Shown here: positions 48,575-56,258 of the stretch, in pieces | Numbering within the stretch: position 1 is the first letter of the stretch | How the letters are laid out: every line of letters begins with the position of its first letter | Assembly: GCF_024609785.1 (NCBI RefSeq) | Contig: NZ_JANHJQ010000014.1 | Span: forward strand, 10,652 to 74,651 | DNA: 64,000 bases | Source of the DNA: Pseudalkalibacillus decolorationis | GTDB taxonomy: Bacteria; Bacillota; Bacilli; Bacillales; Fictibacillaceae | Reading direction: 5' to 3' | Position numbers and translations under genes: made by a program | The notes under the pieces: generated by a model | Database searches by the model: none | Seen by the model: only the letters and a program-made list of their open reading frames with translations | What the model was told of the DNA's origin: nothing

Positions 48575-49522
48575 TCACTGATTTACTGGTTGAGCAGAAA
48601 CAGGAATCCCTAAACCTTCTGCACCGAGCTTTGAAGTAACTGCTTCTGGATAATATCGTTCAATCATTTGTGTACCCAATACTGCTCTATGAACCCTTTC
48701 CCTACATAAGTCCATATTAGTAGACTCCAAATGCTTTCCAGACGGATAAACATCTGGATGATTACGCAATCCAAATTTGATGTAAACAGGTGCCAAGACT
48801 CTGATTAACTCTGGTATTTCGTAATGTCTAATAAAGCCACCAAATCCATCTGGAACTTCAACATATAAATCAAGCGGAAGATCGGTAGATTGGCGAATAG
48901 CTGCCAGCTTCGGAAGTGTTAACGCCGTCGGAACATTATAGGTGTCAGCTCCTAAGTCTTGCATTAACTTAATGGATACAGGATTAGAAGCCATCATTTG
49001 CACAGAAACTTTTACAATGAAGTTTTTTGGTAGTATCCCTTGTTTTTTCATTTCTTTTGTTAACAATAACAGTCCCTCATCTGCAACTAATGCTCCTCGT
49101 AATCCTAAGCTTGCTCCTCTTTTCAAATCCTCTATCGCATAGACAAGCTGATCCGCACCCTCATGTCGAAGAGCGGTTACTTGCCCAGCTGTTGTGAACG
49201 GTTGTGCACTAATATCCCAAGTACCTCTTGGTCCAACAAAAAGGCTTAGCTCCATATTTCTATCATTACAAATTTGACACATTTCTTGAATCTCTTGATC
49301 TGTTAACAACATAATTCCGCTTCCTTGTGATACTCGATGAACGGTCACTCCTAAGCGATCAATTTCCTCTATAGTAGCTTGTAAAGCACGAGGTCCTTCT
49401 ACGCTAGGTATTTCGATTCGATATTGAGCACCGTCTGGAAATCGTTTATGAGAGGTTGGCAAATCATATAAATCACCACTAGGATAGCCTAATGAAGATA
49501 GAAAATTTTTCGTTGCTTTCAT
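48575..49522 (-). CDS. U32-peptidase-like TIM-barrel protein, function unknown
   Basis: 315 residues without signal peptide or membrane helices. The pattern of beta strands and glycine-rich turns fits a TIM barrel, and it resembles proteins annotated as U32 family peptidase. The classical U32 signature (E-x-F-x-x-G with following Cys) is not visible. Striking segments: YRIEIPSVEGPRALQATIEE, LFVGPRGTWDIS, KVSVQMMASNPVSIKLMQDL, LDLYVEVPDGFGGFIRHYE and FGLRNHPDVYPSGKHLEST. Conserved-looking Glu, Asp, Arg and His near strand ends suit a small-molecule enzyme. It lies between the dehydratase and the aldehyde dehydrogenase, where a lyase or second dehydratase is expected. Proteolysis is unlikely. 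Confidence 0.6.
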   Translation of the reverse strand: MKATKNFLSSLGYPSGDLYDLPTSHKRFPDGAQYRIEIPSVEGPRALQATIEEIDRLGVTVHRVSQGSGIMLLTDQEIQEMCQICNDRNMELSLFVGPRGTWDISAQPFTTAGQVTALRHEGADQLVYAIEDLKRGASLGLRGALVADEGLLLLTKEMKKQGILPKNFIVKVSVQMMASNPVSIKLMQDLGADTYNVPTALTLPKLAAIRQSTDLPLDLYVEVPDGFGGFIRHYEIPELIRVLAPVYIKFGLRNHPDVYPSGKHLESTNMDLCRERVHRAVLGTQMIERYYPEAVTSKLGAEGLGIPVSAQPVNQ

Positions 49523-49687
49523 TTTTCTTTCACTCCCTTATTTCCAAAATTCAATCTATTTAAAAAATATAAAAGTCTTAGCTTTTCTTTTACTATCATC
49601 AACATAACTAATAAATAGCTGATCGTATAAAAACATTTCGAACAATGTAGATACCTGATATAATAATGATTGAAACAGAATGGCAAA

Positions 49688-49725
49688 GAGGGGGATGATA
49701 AAACCCTACATTTTTTCATCCCTCC
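49688..49725 (-). other. Stem-loop in the 303-base gap between dehydratase and U32-like genes
   Basis: GAGGGGGATGA (49688-49698) and TCATCCCTCC (49716-49725) form a stem of about ten pairs with a 17-base loop. On the minus strand only TTTGCC follows, so it would be a weak terminator or an mRNA processing or stabilising element after the dehydratase gene. The rest of the 49523-49825 gap holds no convincing gene; it is AT-rich and could include a second promoter. Confidence 0.55.
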
Positions 49726-49825
49726 AGTTATTTCACCCAATCTTAAATACACTTTGTCATTTAACAATAACTTTCCTATTCTTTAAGTATTTTGTGATTG
49801 CTTGCATGATTATGGATTATTTTGT

Positions 49826-51031
49826 TTACACATGACTTACATTCTTTATTTCCTTCTTTACTTCTACAAACCCAATTTCGCGATTCAGCTCTACACCAAA
49901 TCCTGGTGCATCACTAACTTTCAACTTACCGTTTACTGGCATTGGCTCATCTTTAATTAACGGATAGTATTGCGGTACAACGCTAGTCGCATCTGGACTT
50001 ACCATTAAGTATTCTGTAAACGGGCTGTTTACTTTTGTAGTAACATAGTGGTAACTATAAACACCACTGCCATGCGGAATAACTAGCTTTCCGTAACTTT
50101 CTGCTAAATTTCCAATCTTTATAAGCTCGGTTAATCCGCCGCACCAACCAACATCAGGTTGTACAATATCTAAATCGCAAAACTCCATTAACATTCGGAA
50201 ACCGTAACGAGTTGCTTCATGTTCTCCACCTGTGACCATAATTTTATTGCCAGCACGTTTCTTTAAATCACGATAGCTCCAATAATCATCTGGATTGAAA
50301 CATTCTTCAACCCATTTAAACCCTAACTCTTCGGATTTATCCATTAGCTTCTTTGCATACGGGAGGTCTAATGCCATCCAACAATCCCACATTAACCAGA
50401 AATCATCGCCTACACGGTTGCGCATTTCTTCTGCTTGTTTTAAGTTTTTACGCAATCCTTCTTCTCCATCTGCTTGTCCATAAGTTAGTGTTAGTTTTCC
50501 TCCGATAAAGCCCATCTCTTTTGCTAGATCTGGACGAGGACCAGTTGCATAAAATTCAATCTCATCTCTGACTTTACCACCAATCATTGAATAAACCGGC
50601 TCTTGACGAAGATGTCCTAATAAATCCCATAAAGCCAAGTCAACTGCTGAAATTGCATTCATAACCAAACCTTTACGCCCATAATACATAGATGCTCGAT
50701 ACATTTGATCCCAAATCTTCTCTACATTTTCTACAGGTTGTCCAACAACAAAGCGATCCAAATGGTTCATAATCAACCAAGCAGCAGGATACCCTCCAGT
50801 AGAGATTCCAAAACCAACTACACCATTATCAGCCTCTACTTCTACTACGATTGTTTTTAACGCGTTAATTCCAAAGCTAGTACGAGTAGACTTATATTCA
50901 GGATAGATACTCATTGGTGTTGCAATTTGTTGCACAATCCAATGATCCTGATCTTGATCATGATAATCTGCACCGCCTCCTTCTATAACGTAAGCTCGAA
51001 TTGCAGCAATTTTTCGTCCTATTTTACCCAT
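49826..51031 (-). CDS. L-rhamnonate dehydratase family enzyme (enolase superfamily)
   Basis: 401 residues, the RhmD length, starting at the ATG at 51031 with AAAGGAG eight bases upstream. It matches RhmD along its whole length: N-terminal GGGADYHDQ and HWIVQQIATPMS, the middle EFYATGPRPDLAKEMGFIGG, and metal ligands in WDCWMALDLPY (Asp), FKWVEECFNPDDY (Glu) and TGGEHEATRYGF (Glu), with the catalytic His in VIPHGSGVYSYHYV. RhmD removes water from L-rhamnonate or related aldonates to give 2-keto-3-deoxy acids. The exact substrate is uncertain because the downstream enzymes do not fit the known rhamnonate route. Confidence 0.88.
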   Translation of the reverse strand: MGKIGRKIAAIRAYVIEGGGADYHDQDQDHWIVQQIATPMSIYPEYKSTRTSFGINALKTIVVEVEADNGVVGFGISTGGYPAAWLIMNHLDRFVVGQPVENVEKIWDQMYRASMYYGRKGLVMNAISAVDLALWDLLGHLRQEPVYSMIGGKVRDEIEFYATGPRPDLAKEMGFIGGKLTLTYGQADGEEGLRKNLKQAEEMRNRVGDDFWLMWDCWMALDLPYAKKLMDKSEELGFKWVEECFNPDDYWSYRDLKKRAGNKIMVTGGEHEATRYGFRMLMEFCDLDIVQPDVGWCGGLTELIKIGNLAESYGKLVIPHGSGVYSYHYVTTKVNSPFTEYLMVSPDATSVVPQYYPLIKDEPMPVNGKLKVSDAPGFGVELNREIGFVEVKKEIKNVSHV

Positions 51032-51055
51032 ATTCCCAACTCCTTTAATCAATAG

Positions 51056-51089
51056 TTAGTTTTACAACTAATATAGTAGAGCGCTTTCA
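51056..51089 (-). promoter_or_regulatory. Candidate cre site and inverted repeat between iclR and the dehydratase gene
   Basis: TGAAAGCGCTCTAC (51076-51089, minus strand) fits the catabolite-responsive element consensus TGWAANCGNTNWCA except for its last two bases; it overlaps the iclR stop codon. Next to it, TTAGTT-GTAA-AACTAA (51056-51071) is a perfect 6-bp inverted repeat just upstream of the dehydratase Shine-Dalgarno. CcpA [12 protein letters not shown] a sugar-acid operon would be expected, but the site is inferred from sequence only. Confidence 0.5.
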
Positions 51090-51866
51090 ATTTTTACTTA
51101 TTAAAGGTGATACTTGACCAGCATGTGATGACAATCGACGAGCTAAATCTATAATTTCTTCACGAGCTGCTTCTTTCTTCTCATTCCAACTGTTCTCCAT
51201 CATCGTAAAACTAACCCCAGCAATAACATTGTCCTCATAATTGATGATAGGAGCTGCTACACAATGAAAACCAAGTGATGCCTCTTGATTTTCGATTGCA
51301 TAGCCAACGTTTTTGACTTGTTTCAATTGGACGGACAACTCCTTCAAATTCTTTAAAGTGTATGGGGTTTTGGGTTCAAGTTGGTACTCTGGATAGATAT
51401 CTTCGAGCTTATCATCGTCGTATTGTGACAACTGAACCTTTCCAATCGCTGATGCGTAGGCTGGAAACTTCATCCCTGGATCAGTGATTAGACGAACTCG
51501 AGAATCCCCTTCAGCTTTTCCTAGATAGACAACATCCCCCCCTTCGAGAATCCCTAGTTGAATATGTTCATTAATCTTATTTACAGATAAAGCGGCCTCT
51601 TTGTAAAAAGATTGTAAGATGTTAAATTGGCGAAAATAGGCGGCACTTAAAGAACCAAGTGCCGGGCCAAGTGAATAGGTGTCTCCTTTTTCCTTCACAA
51701 TCCAACCCAGAGATTCTAATGTATTTAATAGAGAATACATGGAACTCTTATTGATTTCTAACCGATTACATAAATCACTTAAACGAAGTGACGTAGGTTC
51801 TGTAGCAATTAAATTTAAAATCAAATTAGCTCGTTCAATACCAGGAACCCAATACTTTTGACCCAT
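51087..51866 (-). CDS. IclR-family transcriptional regulator of the catabolic operon
   Basis: N-terminal winged helix-turn-helix (LRLSDLCNRLEINKSSMYSL) and C-terminal IclR effector domain (QLGILEGGDVVYLGKAEG; YAIENQEASLGFHCVAAPI; IAGVSFTMMENSW). The longest reading starts at 51896, but that ATG lies inside the -10 region; the ATG at 51866 gives 259 residues beginning MGQKYWVPGIERANLIL, typical for the family. First gene of the operon, 55 bases before the dehydratase, so probably autoregulated with the operon. Confidence 0.9.
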   Translation of the reverse strand: MGQKYWVPGIERANLILNLIATEPTSLRLSDLCNRLEINKSSMYSLLNTLESLGWIVKEKGDTYSLGPALGSLSAAYFRQFNILQSFYKEAALSVNKINEHIQLGILEGGDVVYLGKAEGDSRVRLITDPGMKFPAYASAIGKVQLSQYDDDKLEDIYPEYQLEPKTPYTLKNLKELSVQLKQVKNVGYAIENQEASLGFHCVAAPIINYEDNVIAGVSFTMMENSWNEKKEAAREEIIDLARRLSSHAGQVSPLISKN

Positions 51867-51890
51867 AACATAACTCACCCTCTCTAATAA

Positions 51891-51923
51891 GTTCATTATA
51901 ATGAACCTAGTTTATTTTTTGAA
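51891..51923 (-). promoter_or_regulatory. Promoter and palindromic operator of the catabolic operon
   Basis: TTCAAA (51918-51923) and TATAAT (51895-51900) with a 17-base spacer form a sigma-A promoter on the minus strand. A perfect 16-base palindrome, GTTCATTA/TAATGAAC at 51891-51906, covers the -10 box. IclR-family repressors bind palindromes of about this size, so this is the likely operator; binding here would block RNA polymerase. Confidence 0.75.
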
Positions 51924-52296
51924 TGTTTTTATTTTATCACATTATTGCGACTATTCAAATCATTTTTAATTTTTTTTGTGAGATTTTTGATATATTTTTT
52001 TAAAAATACCACTTTGACAACGACTTCAGGCTGTCTAAAAAAATCTCGACAGCCTTATTCTTCATTGCTTTCTCAATTGTCTGACCCATCCGTTCCCTTT
52101 TGTATATAATGTTATCGAAATTATACTTTGCATATAATCATTCTGCACATTACAACAGTTTGAACCGTTTAAACATGGATATCCCTTCTTGTTCCTCTAT
52201 AAAATCAAAGGCGATGTCCTTATCTTGTATTCTTCCTAGAAATACACGAACCTGAAAGTGCTCTGGCCTCTTGAGTAACCCTCCTTGCTCCCCCTT
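51924..52296. other. Intergenic interval between catabolic operon and codY
   Basis: No supported gene. It contains an 8-bp perfect stem AGGCTGTC/GACAGCCT (52028-52055) without a T-run on either strand. A minus-strand reading frame at 52150-52297 has protein-like composition near its end (FIEEQEGISMFKRFKLL) but no start codon with a Shine-Dalgarno, so it may be a gene remnant. Confidence 0.4.
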
Positions 52297-52320
52297 AAAA
52301 AAAGATGAGAATCTTTTTTT
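52297..52320. terminator. AT-rich bidirectional terminator hairpin
   Basis: AAAAAAAGAT, a 4-base loop GAGA and ATCTTTTTTT: a perfect 10-bp stem with A- and T-runs that can end transcription on either strand. It follows the long hairpin at 52333-52400 on the minus strand. Confidence 0.75.
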
Positions 52321-52332
52321 GAAGCGAAGCGC

Positions 52333-52400
52333 GCGGGATCGGTATGGGAGATGAAGCACCATGCTTGCATGGAAGCGACATCACCCATGACCGAGCCCGC
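52333..52400. other. Long imperfect hairpin (possible RNA or repeat element) downstream of codY
   Basis: A 68-base stem-loop: GCGGG/CCCGC, CGGT/ACCG, ATGGG/CCCAT, GATG/CATC and CCATGC/GCATGG stacked in order, with single-base to two-base bulges, closed by a TT loop. No ORF spans it. It sits between the codY terminator and an AT-rich terminator hairpin, exactly at the right-hand edge of the inserted region. It could be a small RNA, an mRNA-end element or a short palindromic repeat; only one copy is in the window. Confidence 0.5.
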
Positions 52401-52434
52401 AAAGGGGGACAAGAATGTCGCTAATTTTCCCCAC

Positions 52435-52465
52435 AAAAAAAGAACTGACCCCAAAAGGCCAGTTC
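52435..52465 (-). terminator. Rho-independent terminator of codY
   Basis: On the minus strand GAACTGGCC, a short T/G loop and a matching GGTCAGTTC run into TTTTTTT. It starts 18 bases after the codY stop codon and closes the xerC-hslV-hslU-codY unit. Confidence 0.88.
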
Positions 52466-52483
52466 CCTTACAAAACGACGAAA

Positions 52484-53263
52484 TTACATCGCCTTAAGCT
52501 TCGACAACTCATTTAAAAACTTATCATTCAAAACCTTAATATACGTCCCCTTCATACCCAAGGAACGAGACTCAATAACACCCGCACTCTCAAGCTTACG
52601 AAGCGCATTGACAATAACAGAACGAGTAATTCCCACACGATCTGCAATCTTACTAGCAACTAGAAGACCCTCATTACCGTCAAGCTCTTCAAAAATATGC
52701 TCAATAGCCTCCAACTCACTATATGACAACGAACTGATCGCCATCTGTACGACCGCCTTATTACGTGCTTCCTCTTCAATCTCCTCAGATTTTTCTCGAA
52801 GAACCTCCGTACCAACAACCGTCGCTCCATACTCAGCAAGAATCAAATCATCATCCTCGAACGATTCATTAAGGCGAGAAAGAATCAATGTACCAAGACG
52901 CTCACCAGCACCTACGATGGGTACAATCGTTGTAAGGCCCTTATCAAACAAATCCTTATTTTCAACAGGAAATGCTGTATGTTCACTTTGAATATCAAGA
53001 TTCGAGGAAGTCTCCGTAATATTGAATAGGTTCTTTGTGTAATCCGTTGGAAACTGACGATCCACGAGCATTTGTTTCATACGGTCATTTTCAATTTCTT
53101 GTACAAGGGAGAATCCTAAAAGTTTACCGCGACGACTTACTACGAATATGTTCGCTTCAATTGCATCACGTAGTGTTTCTGACATTTCTTTAAAGTTGAC
53201 CGGCTTTCCACCTGACTCTTGTAATAGTGCATTAATTTTTCTAGTTTTTCCTAATAAGTTCAT
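52484..53263 (-). CDS. codY: GTP-sensing pleiotropic transcriptional regulator CodY
   Basis: Global repressor that senses branched-chain amino acids and GTP, with motility genes among its B. subtilis targets. 259 residues: N-terminal GAF effector domain ([19 protein letters not shown]) and C-terminal winged helix-turn-helix near 203-240 ([20 protein letters not shown]). A perfect AGGAGG precedes the ATG. Nineteen bases after hslU, last gene of its operon. Its normal downstream neighbour flgB is displaced by the catabolic operon. Confidence 0.99.
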   Translation of the reverse strand: MNLLGKTRKINALLQESGGKPVNFKEMSETLRDAIEANIFVVSRRGKLLGFSLVQEIENDRMKQMLVDRQFPTDYTKNLFNITETSSNLDIQSEHTAFPVENKDLFDKGLTTIVPIVGAGERLGTLILSRLNESFEDDDLILAEYGATVVGTEVLREKSEEIEEEARNKAVVQMAISSLSYSELEAIEHIFEELDGNEGLLVASKIADRVGITRSVIVNALRKLESAGVIESRSLGMKGTYIKVLNDKFLNELSKLKAM

Positions 53264-53282
53264 TCTGAACTCCTCCTAATGA

Positions 53283-54680
53283 TTATAAAATATACTGACT
53301 TAAATCTCGATTTTTTGCGATAGATCCTAGTTTTTCATCGACATATTCCGGAGTAATCTTTATCGTTTCCAGGTTTATATCGGGCGCTTCGAATGACAAA
53401 TCTTCTAACAAGCGTTCGAGGATCGTGTGAAGTCTTCTTGCTCCAATGTTGTCGGTTTCCTCGTTCACTTCCGTTGCAATATTTGCAATTCTATAAATAG
53501 CATCGTCAGAAAATTCTATGTTTATACCTTCTGTTTTCAATAATGCCTTATATTGTTTCGTTAACGCATTGTCAGGTTCAATTAGTATTGAAACAAAATC
53601 CTCAACAGTAAGACTTGATAACTCGACACGGATTGGGAAACGCCCTTGTAGCTCCGGTATGAGATCAGAAGGTTTAGCGGTATGGAAAGCCCCTGCAGCT
53701 ACAAAGAGAATATGGTCTGTTTTTACAGAACCGTACTTCGTTACAACTGTGGATCCCTCTACAATTGGAAGGATGTCCCGTTGCACTCCTTCTCTTGATA
53801 CATCGGCTGACTGACTTCCTTTTCCAGCAATTTTATCAATCTCATCTATAAAAATCATACCCGTTTGCTCCGCTTTTGTAACAGCTTCTTGACTTACCTC
53901 ATCCATATCGATTAATTTCTGAGCTTCTTCTAGGGTGAGTACCTTACGCGCATCTTCCACAGTTAACTTTCTTTTTTTCTTTTTCTTTGGCATTAGGTTT
54001 CCGAGCATATCTTGCATATTCATTCCCATTTGCTCGAGACCTGCTCCTTGAAACATATCCATCATGTTTTGTTGTTGCTCTTCAACTTCGACAGTAACAT
54101 ATCGATCTTCGAGCTCTCCTAATGCAAGCTGATGTTCGATCTGCTTACGTTTTGTACTGATTTGATCTTCCTCAGTTTGAGTATTGTCGGTAGCCTCTGT
54201 TTGTTGTTGATTGCCAAATAACATTTCTAAAGGATTTTTATAATTAGATTGCTGAGTTTTCTTTGAAGGTACTAGCAATTTAACTAATCGTTTATTAGCG
54301 TTTTGTTCTGCACGCTCCTTCACTTGCCCCATCTTTTCTTCTTTTACAAGGCGAATAGAGGTTTCAACTAAATCCCGAACCATCGATTCAACATCACGAC
54401 CAACGTAACCAACTTCAGTGAATTTAGTTGCTTCCACCTTAATAAACGGAGCTCCAACGACCTTTGCCAGTCTTCTTGCTATTTCAGTCTTACCCACTCC
54501 AGTCGGACCGATCATTAATATGTTTTTTGGAACAACTTCATCGCGCATCGCTTCATCAATCAAGCCTCTGCGATAACGATTACGGAGGGCAATCGCAACC
54601 GCCTTTTTTGCATTTTTTTGCCCCACAATATATTGATCAAGTCGTTCAACAATTTCTCTTGGTGTAAGTTTCGTGTTCAT
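53283..54680 (-). CDS. hslU: ATP-dependent protease ATPase subunit HslU (ClpY)
   Basis: AAA+ unfoldase of the HslUV protease. 465 residues: Walker [18 protein letters not shown], the pore-loop region [14 protein letters not shown], an inserted I domain with Gln/Lys-rich low-complexity stretches, Walker B FIDEIDKI, and sensor II in [11 protein letters not shown]. The C-terminus SQYIL plugs into HslV. 19 bases after hslV. Confidence 0.98.
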   Translation of the reverse strand: MNTKLTPREIVERLDQYIVGQKNAKKAVAIALRNRYRRGLIDEAMRDEVVPKNILMIGPTGVGKTEIARRLAKVVGAPFIKVEATKFTEVGYVGRDVESMVRDLVETSIRLVKEEKMGQVKERAEQNANKRLVKLLVPSKKTQQSNYKNPLEMLFGNQQQTEATDNTQTEEDQISTKRKQIEHQLALGELEDRYVTVEVEEQQQNMMDMFQGAGLEQMGMNMQDMLGNLMPKKKKKRKLTVEDARKVLTLEEAQKLIDMDEVSQEAVTKAEQTGMIFIDEIDKIAGKGSQSADVSREGVQRDILPIVEGSTVVTKYGSVKTDHILFVAAGAFHTAKPSDLIPELQGRFPIRVELSSLTVEDFVSILIEPDNALTKQYKALLKTEGINIEFSDDAIYRIANIATEVNEETDNIGARRLHTILERLLEDLSFEAPDINLETIKITPEYVDEKLGSIAKNRDLSQYIL

Positions 54681-54699
54681 ATGTTAAACTCCCCCGTTC

Positions 54700-55242
54700 T
54701 CATGTTAATTGTTCTACAATAATTTGATCATTCGTATATACACAAATATCAGCGGCAATTTCAAGTGCGTTTTTGGCGATATCAGCAGCAGAAAGATGTT
54801 CACCATACCGCTTCAATGCTCTGCCAGCAGCTAGTGCGTAATTTCCACCAGATCCAATTGATAGAAGTCCATCATCAGGCTCAATGACTTCACCTGTACC
54901 TGAAACTAACAACAGAGTTTCCTTGTTCATAACGATCAGCATAGCTTCGAGCTTTCGTAACATTTTATCACCACGCCACTCTTTTGCAAGTTCCACTGCA
55001 GCCCGTTGCAGATTTCCATTGTATTCATCAAGCTTTGCCTCAAACTTTTCGAAAAGCGTGAAGGCATCTGCTACAGAACCCGCAAAACCTGCTAATACTT
55101 GGCCATTATATAGCTTTCGTACTTTCTTAGCAGTATGTTTCATCACCACAGCATTTCCAAACGTTACCTGTCCGTCTCCAGCCATGGCATAGCCATCATT
55201 ATGGTGAACAGCAAAGATTGTCGTTGCATGAAATGAATTCAA
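54700..55242 (-). CDS. hslV: ATP-dependent protease peptidase subunit HslV (ClpQ)
   Basis: Proteasome-like peptidase. The longest reading (55323) adds 27 residues, but AGGAGGT lies seven bases before a TTG at 55242, giving 180 residues that start [10 protein letters not shown]. Conserved: [43 protein letters not shown] and [20 protein letters not shown]. In B. subtilis ClpQ the Ser exposed after Met removal is the proposed nucleophile; here Asn2 follows Met, so either Met stays or a Thr (as in classical HslV) is used. Confidence 0.95.
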   Translation of the reverse strand: MNSFHATTIFAVHHNDGYAMAGDGQVTFGNAVVMKHTAKKVRKLYNGQVLAGFAGSVADAFTLFEKFEAKLDEYNGNLQRAAVELAKEWRGDKMLRKLEAMLIVMNKETLLLVSGTGEVIEPDDGLLSIGSGGNYALAAGRALKRYGEHLSAADIAKNALEIAADICVYTNDQIIVEQLT

Positions 55243-55267
55243 TGTCCTTACCTCCTTCTGCATCCCG

Positions 55268-56155
55268 CTACGCTCGTGGATGATACGTTTTGTAAAGATG
55301 CTGTAACCGATCTTTTGTAACATGCGTATACACCTGTGTTGCAGACAGATCGGAGTGACCTAATAATTCCTGGACTGACCTTAAATCAGCTCCTTCATTT
55401 AATAAATGCGTAGCGAATGTATGTCTAAGCATGTGTGGCGTTAGATGCATCGTTAACGACGTTTTCTTAATCATCTTCTGTAAAACTGTACGTACTCCAT
55501 GAGTGGTTATGGGTTCACCTCGGTAATTAACAAATACTTTGTCATGCTGTTGTCCTTTCATCAAAGTAGGTCGCCCATTTGCAAAATAACGCTCCAATGC
55601 TTCGATAGCAAAGCTGCCTATTGGAACATATCTCTCTTTACGGCCCTTTCCTTTGACCAAAATCGTTTCGATTCCCAGATCAATGTCCTTCATAGTAAGA
55701 CCACAACACTCACTTACTCGTATACCTGTACCGTAAAGCAATTCGAGTAGTGTATGATTTCTTTGTCCAAGGGGTTTAGACAAATCAGAAACTGTAAACA
55801 ACTCTTCAAGTTCTTTTTGATAAAAGAATTTGGGGAGACGCTGGGTTCTCTTTGGTAGAGAAGCCATTGAAAAAGGATTCTCCCGTACGCGGTCCTCACG
55901 CAACAAAAAGCGATATAAACTTCGTATAGATGAAACCTTCCTTGCCACACTTCTCCTTGCATATTTCTTCTCATGAAGAACGGTAAGGTAGTGCCGTACG
56001 TGAACATAAGAAACAGCAGCAAACTGGTCTAACCCCTGCTGCTTCAAAAAAATTACAAAATCATTGATGTCATTTTGATAATTAATGATTGTGTGTTGTG
56101 AGCAATTCTTTTCAATCTGTAAATATTCGATAAAAAGATGTAAGTCTTCATTCAT
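55268..56155 (-). CDS. xerC: Tyrosine recombinase XerC (CodV)
   Basis: Resolves chromosome dimers at dif with XerD. 295 residues: N-terminal SAM-like core-binding domain ([17 protein letters not shown]-like region) and catalytic domain with Arg ([13 protein letters not shown]), Lys ([12 protein letters not shown]), His-x-x-Arg ([12 protein letters not shown]), His and the nucleophilic Tyr ([10 protein letters not shown]). First in xerC-hslV-hslU-codY, 25 bases before hslV. Chromosomal housekeeping role, not a mobile-element integrase. Confidence 0.96.
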   Translation of the reverse strand: MNEDLHLFIEYLQIEKNCSQHTIINYQNDINDFVIFLKQQGLDQFAAVSYVHVRHYLTVLHEKKYARRSVARKVSSIRSLYRFLLREDRVRENPFSMASLPKRTQRLPKFFYQKELEELFTVSDLSKPLGQRNHTLLELLYGTGIRVSECCGLTMKDIDLGIETILVKGKGRKERYVPIGSFAIEALERYFANGRPTLMKGQQHDKVFVNYRGEPITTHGVRTVLQKMIKKTSLTMHLTPHMLRHTFATHLLNEGADLRSVQELLGHSDLSATQVYTHVTKDRLQHLYKTYHPRA

Positions 56156-56202
56156 TTGAGATCATCTGCCTATTGTCTGAATAGTGTAACAATTACCATA
56201 AA

Positions 56203-56233
56203 GACCCCTAAATCGTAACACAATTTAGAGGCC
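56203..56233 (-). terminator. Terminator between trmFO and xerC
   Basis: On the minus strand GGCCTCTAAAT, a 9-base loop and ATTTAGGGGTC (one G-T pair) are followed by TTTAT. A medium-strength terminator for topA-trmFO in the 103-base gap. Confidence 0.65.
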
Positions 56234-56258
56234 TTGACAATATCCATTCACAATATAT

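Noticed and set aside
48575-49522. Calling this protein a U32 peptidase
   Set aside because: The U32 signature is not visible and the operon context is sugar-acid catabolism, so a protease role is not supported.
49519-49767. Minus-strand ORF of 82 codons before the U32-like gene
   Set aside because: It crosses a stem-loop, has a composition typical of AT-rich non-coding sequence and no usable Shine-Dalgarno.
52150-52362. Minus-strand ORF of 70 codons between iclR and codY
   Set aside because: Its start lies in the long hairpin and it passes through an AT-rich terminator. Only the last 45 residues look protein-like and they have no start signal; at most a remnant.
55268-56155. Tyrosine recombinase as evidence of a mobile island
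   Set aside because: It is the chromosomal XerC (CodV) in its conserved place before hslV, not an island integrase.
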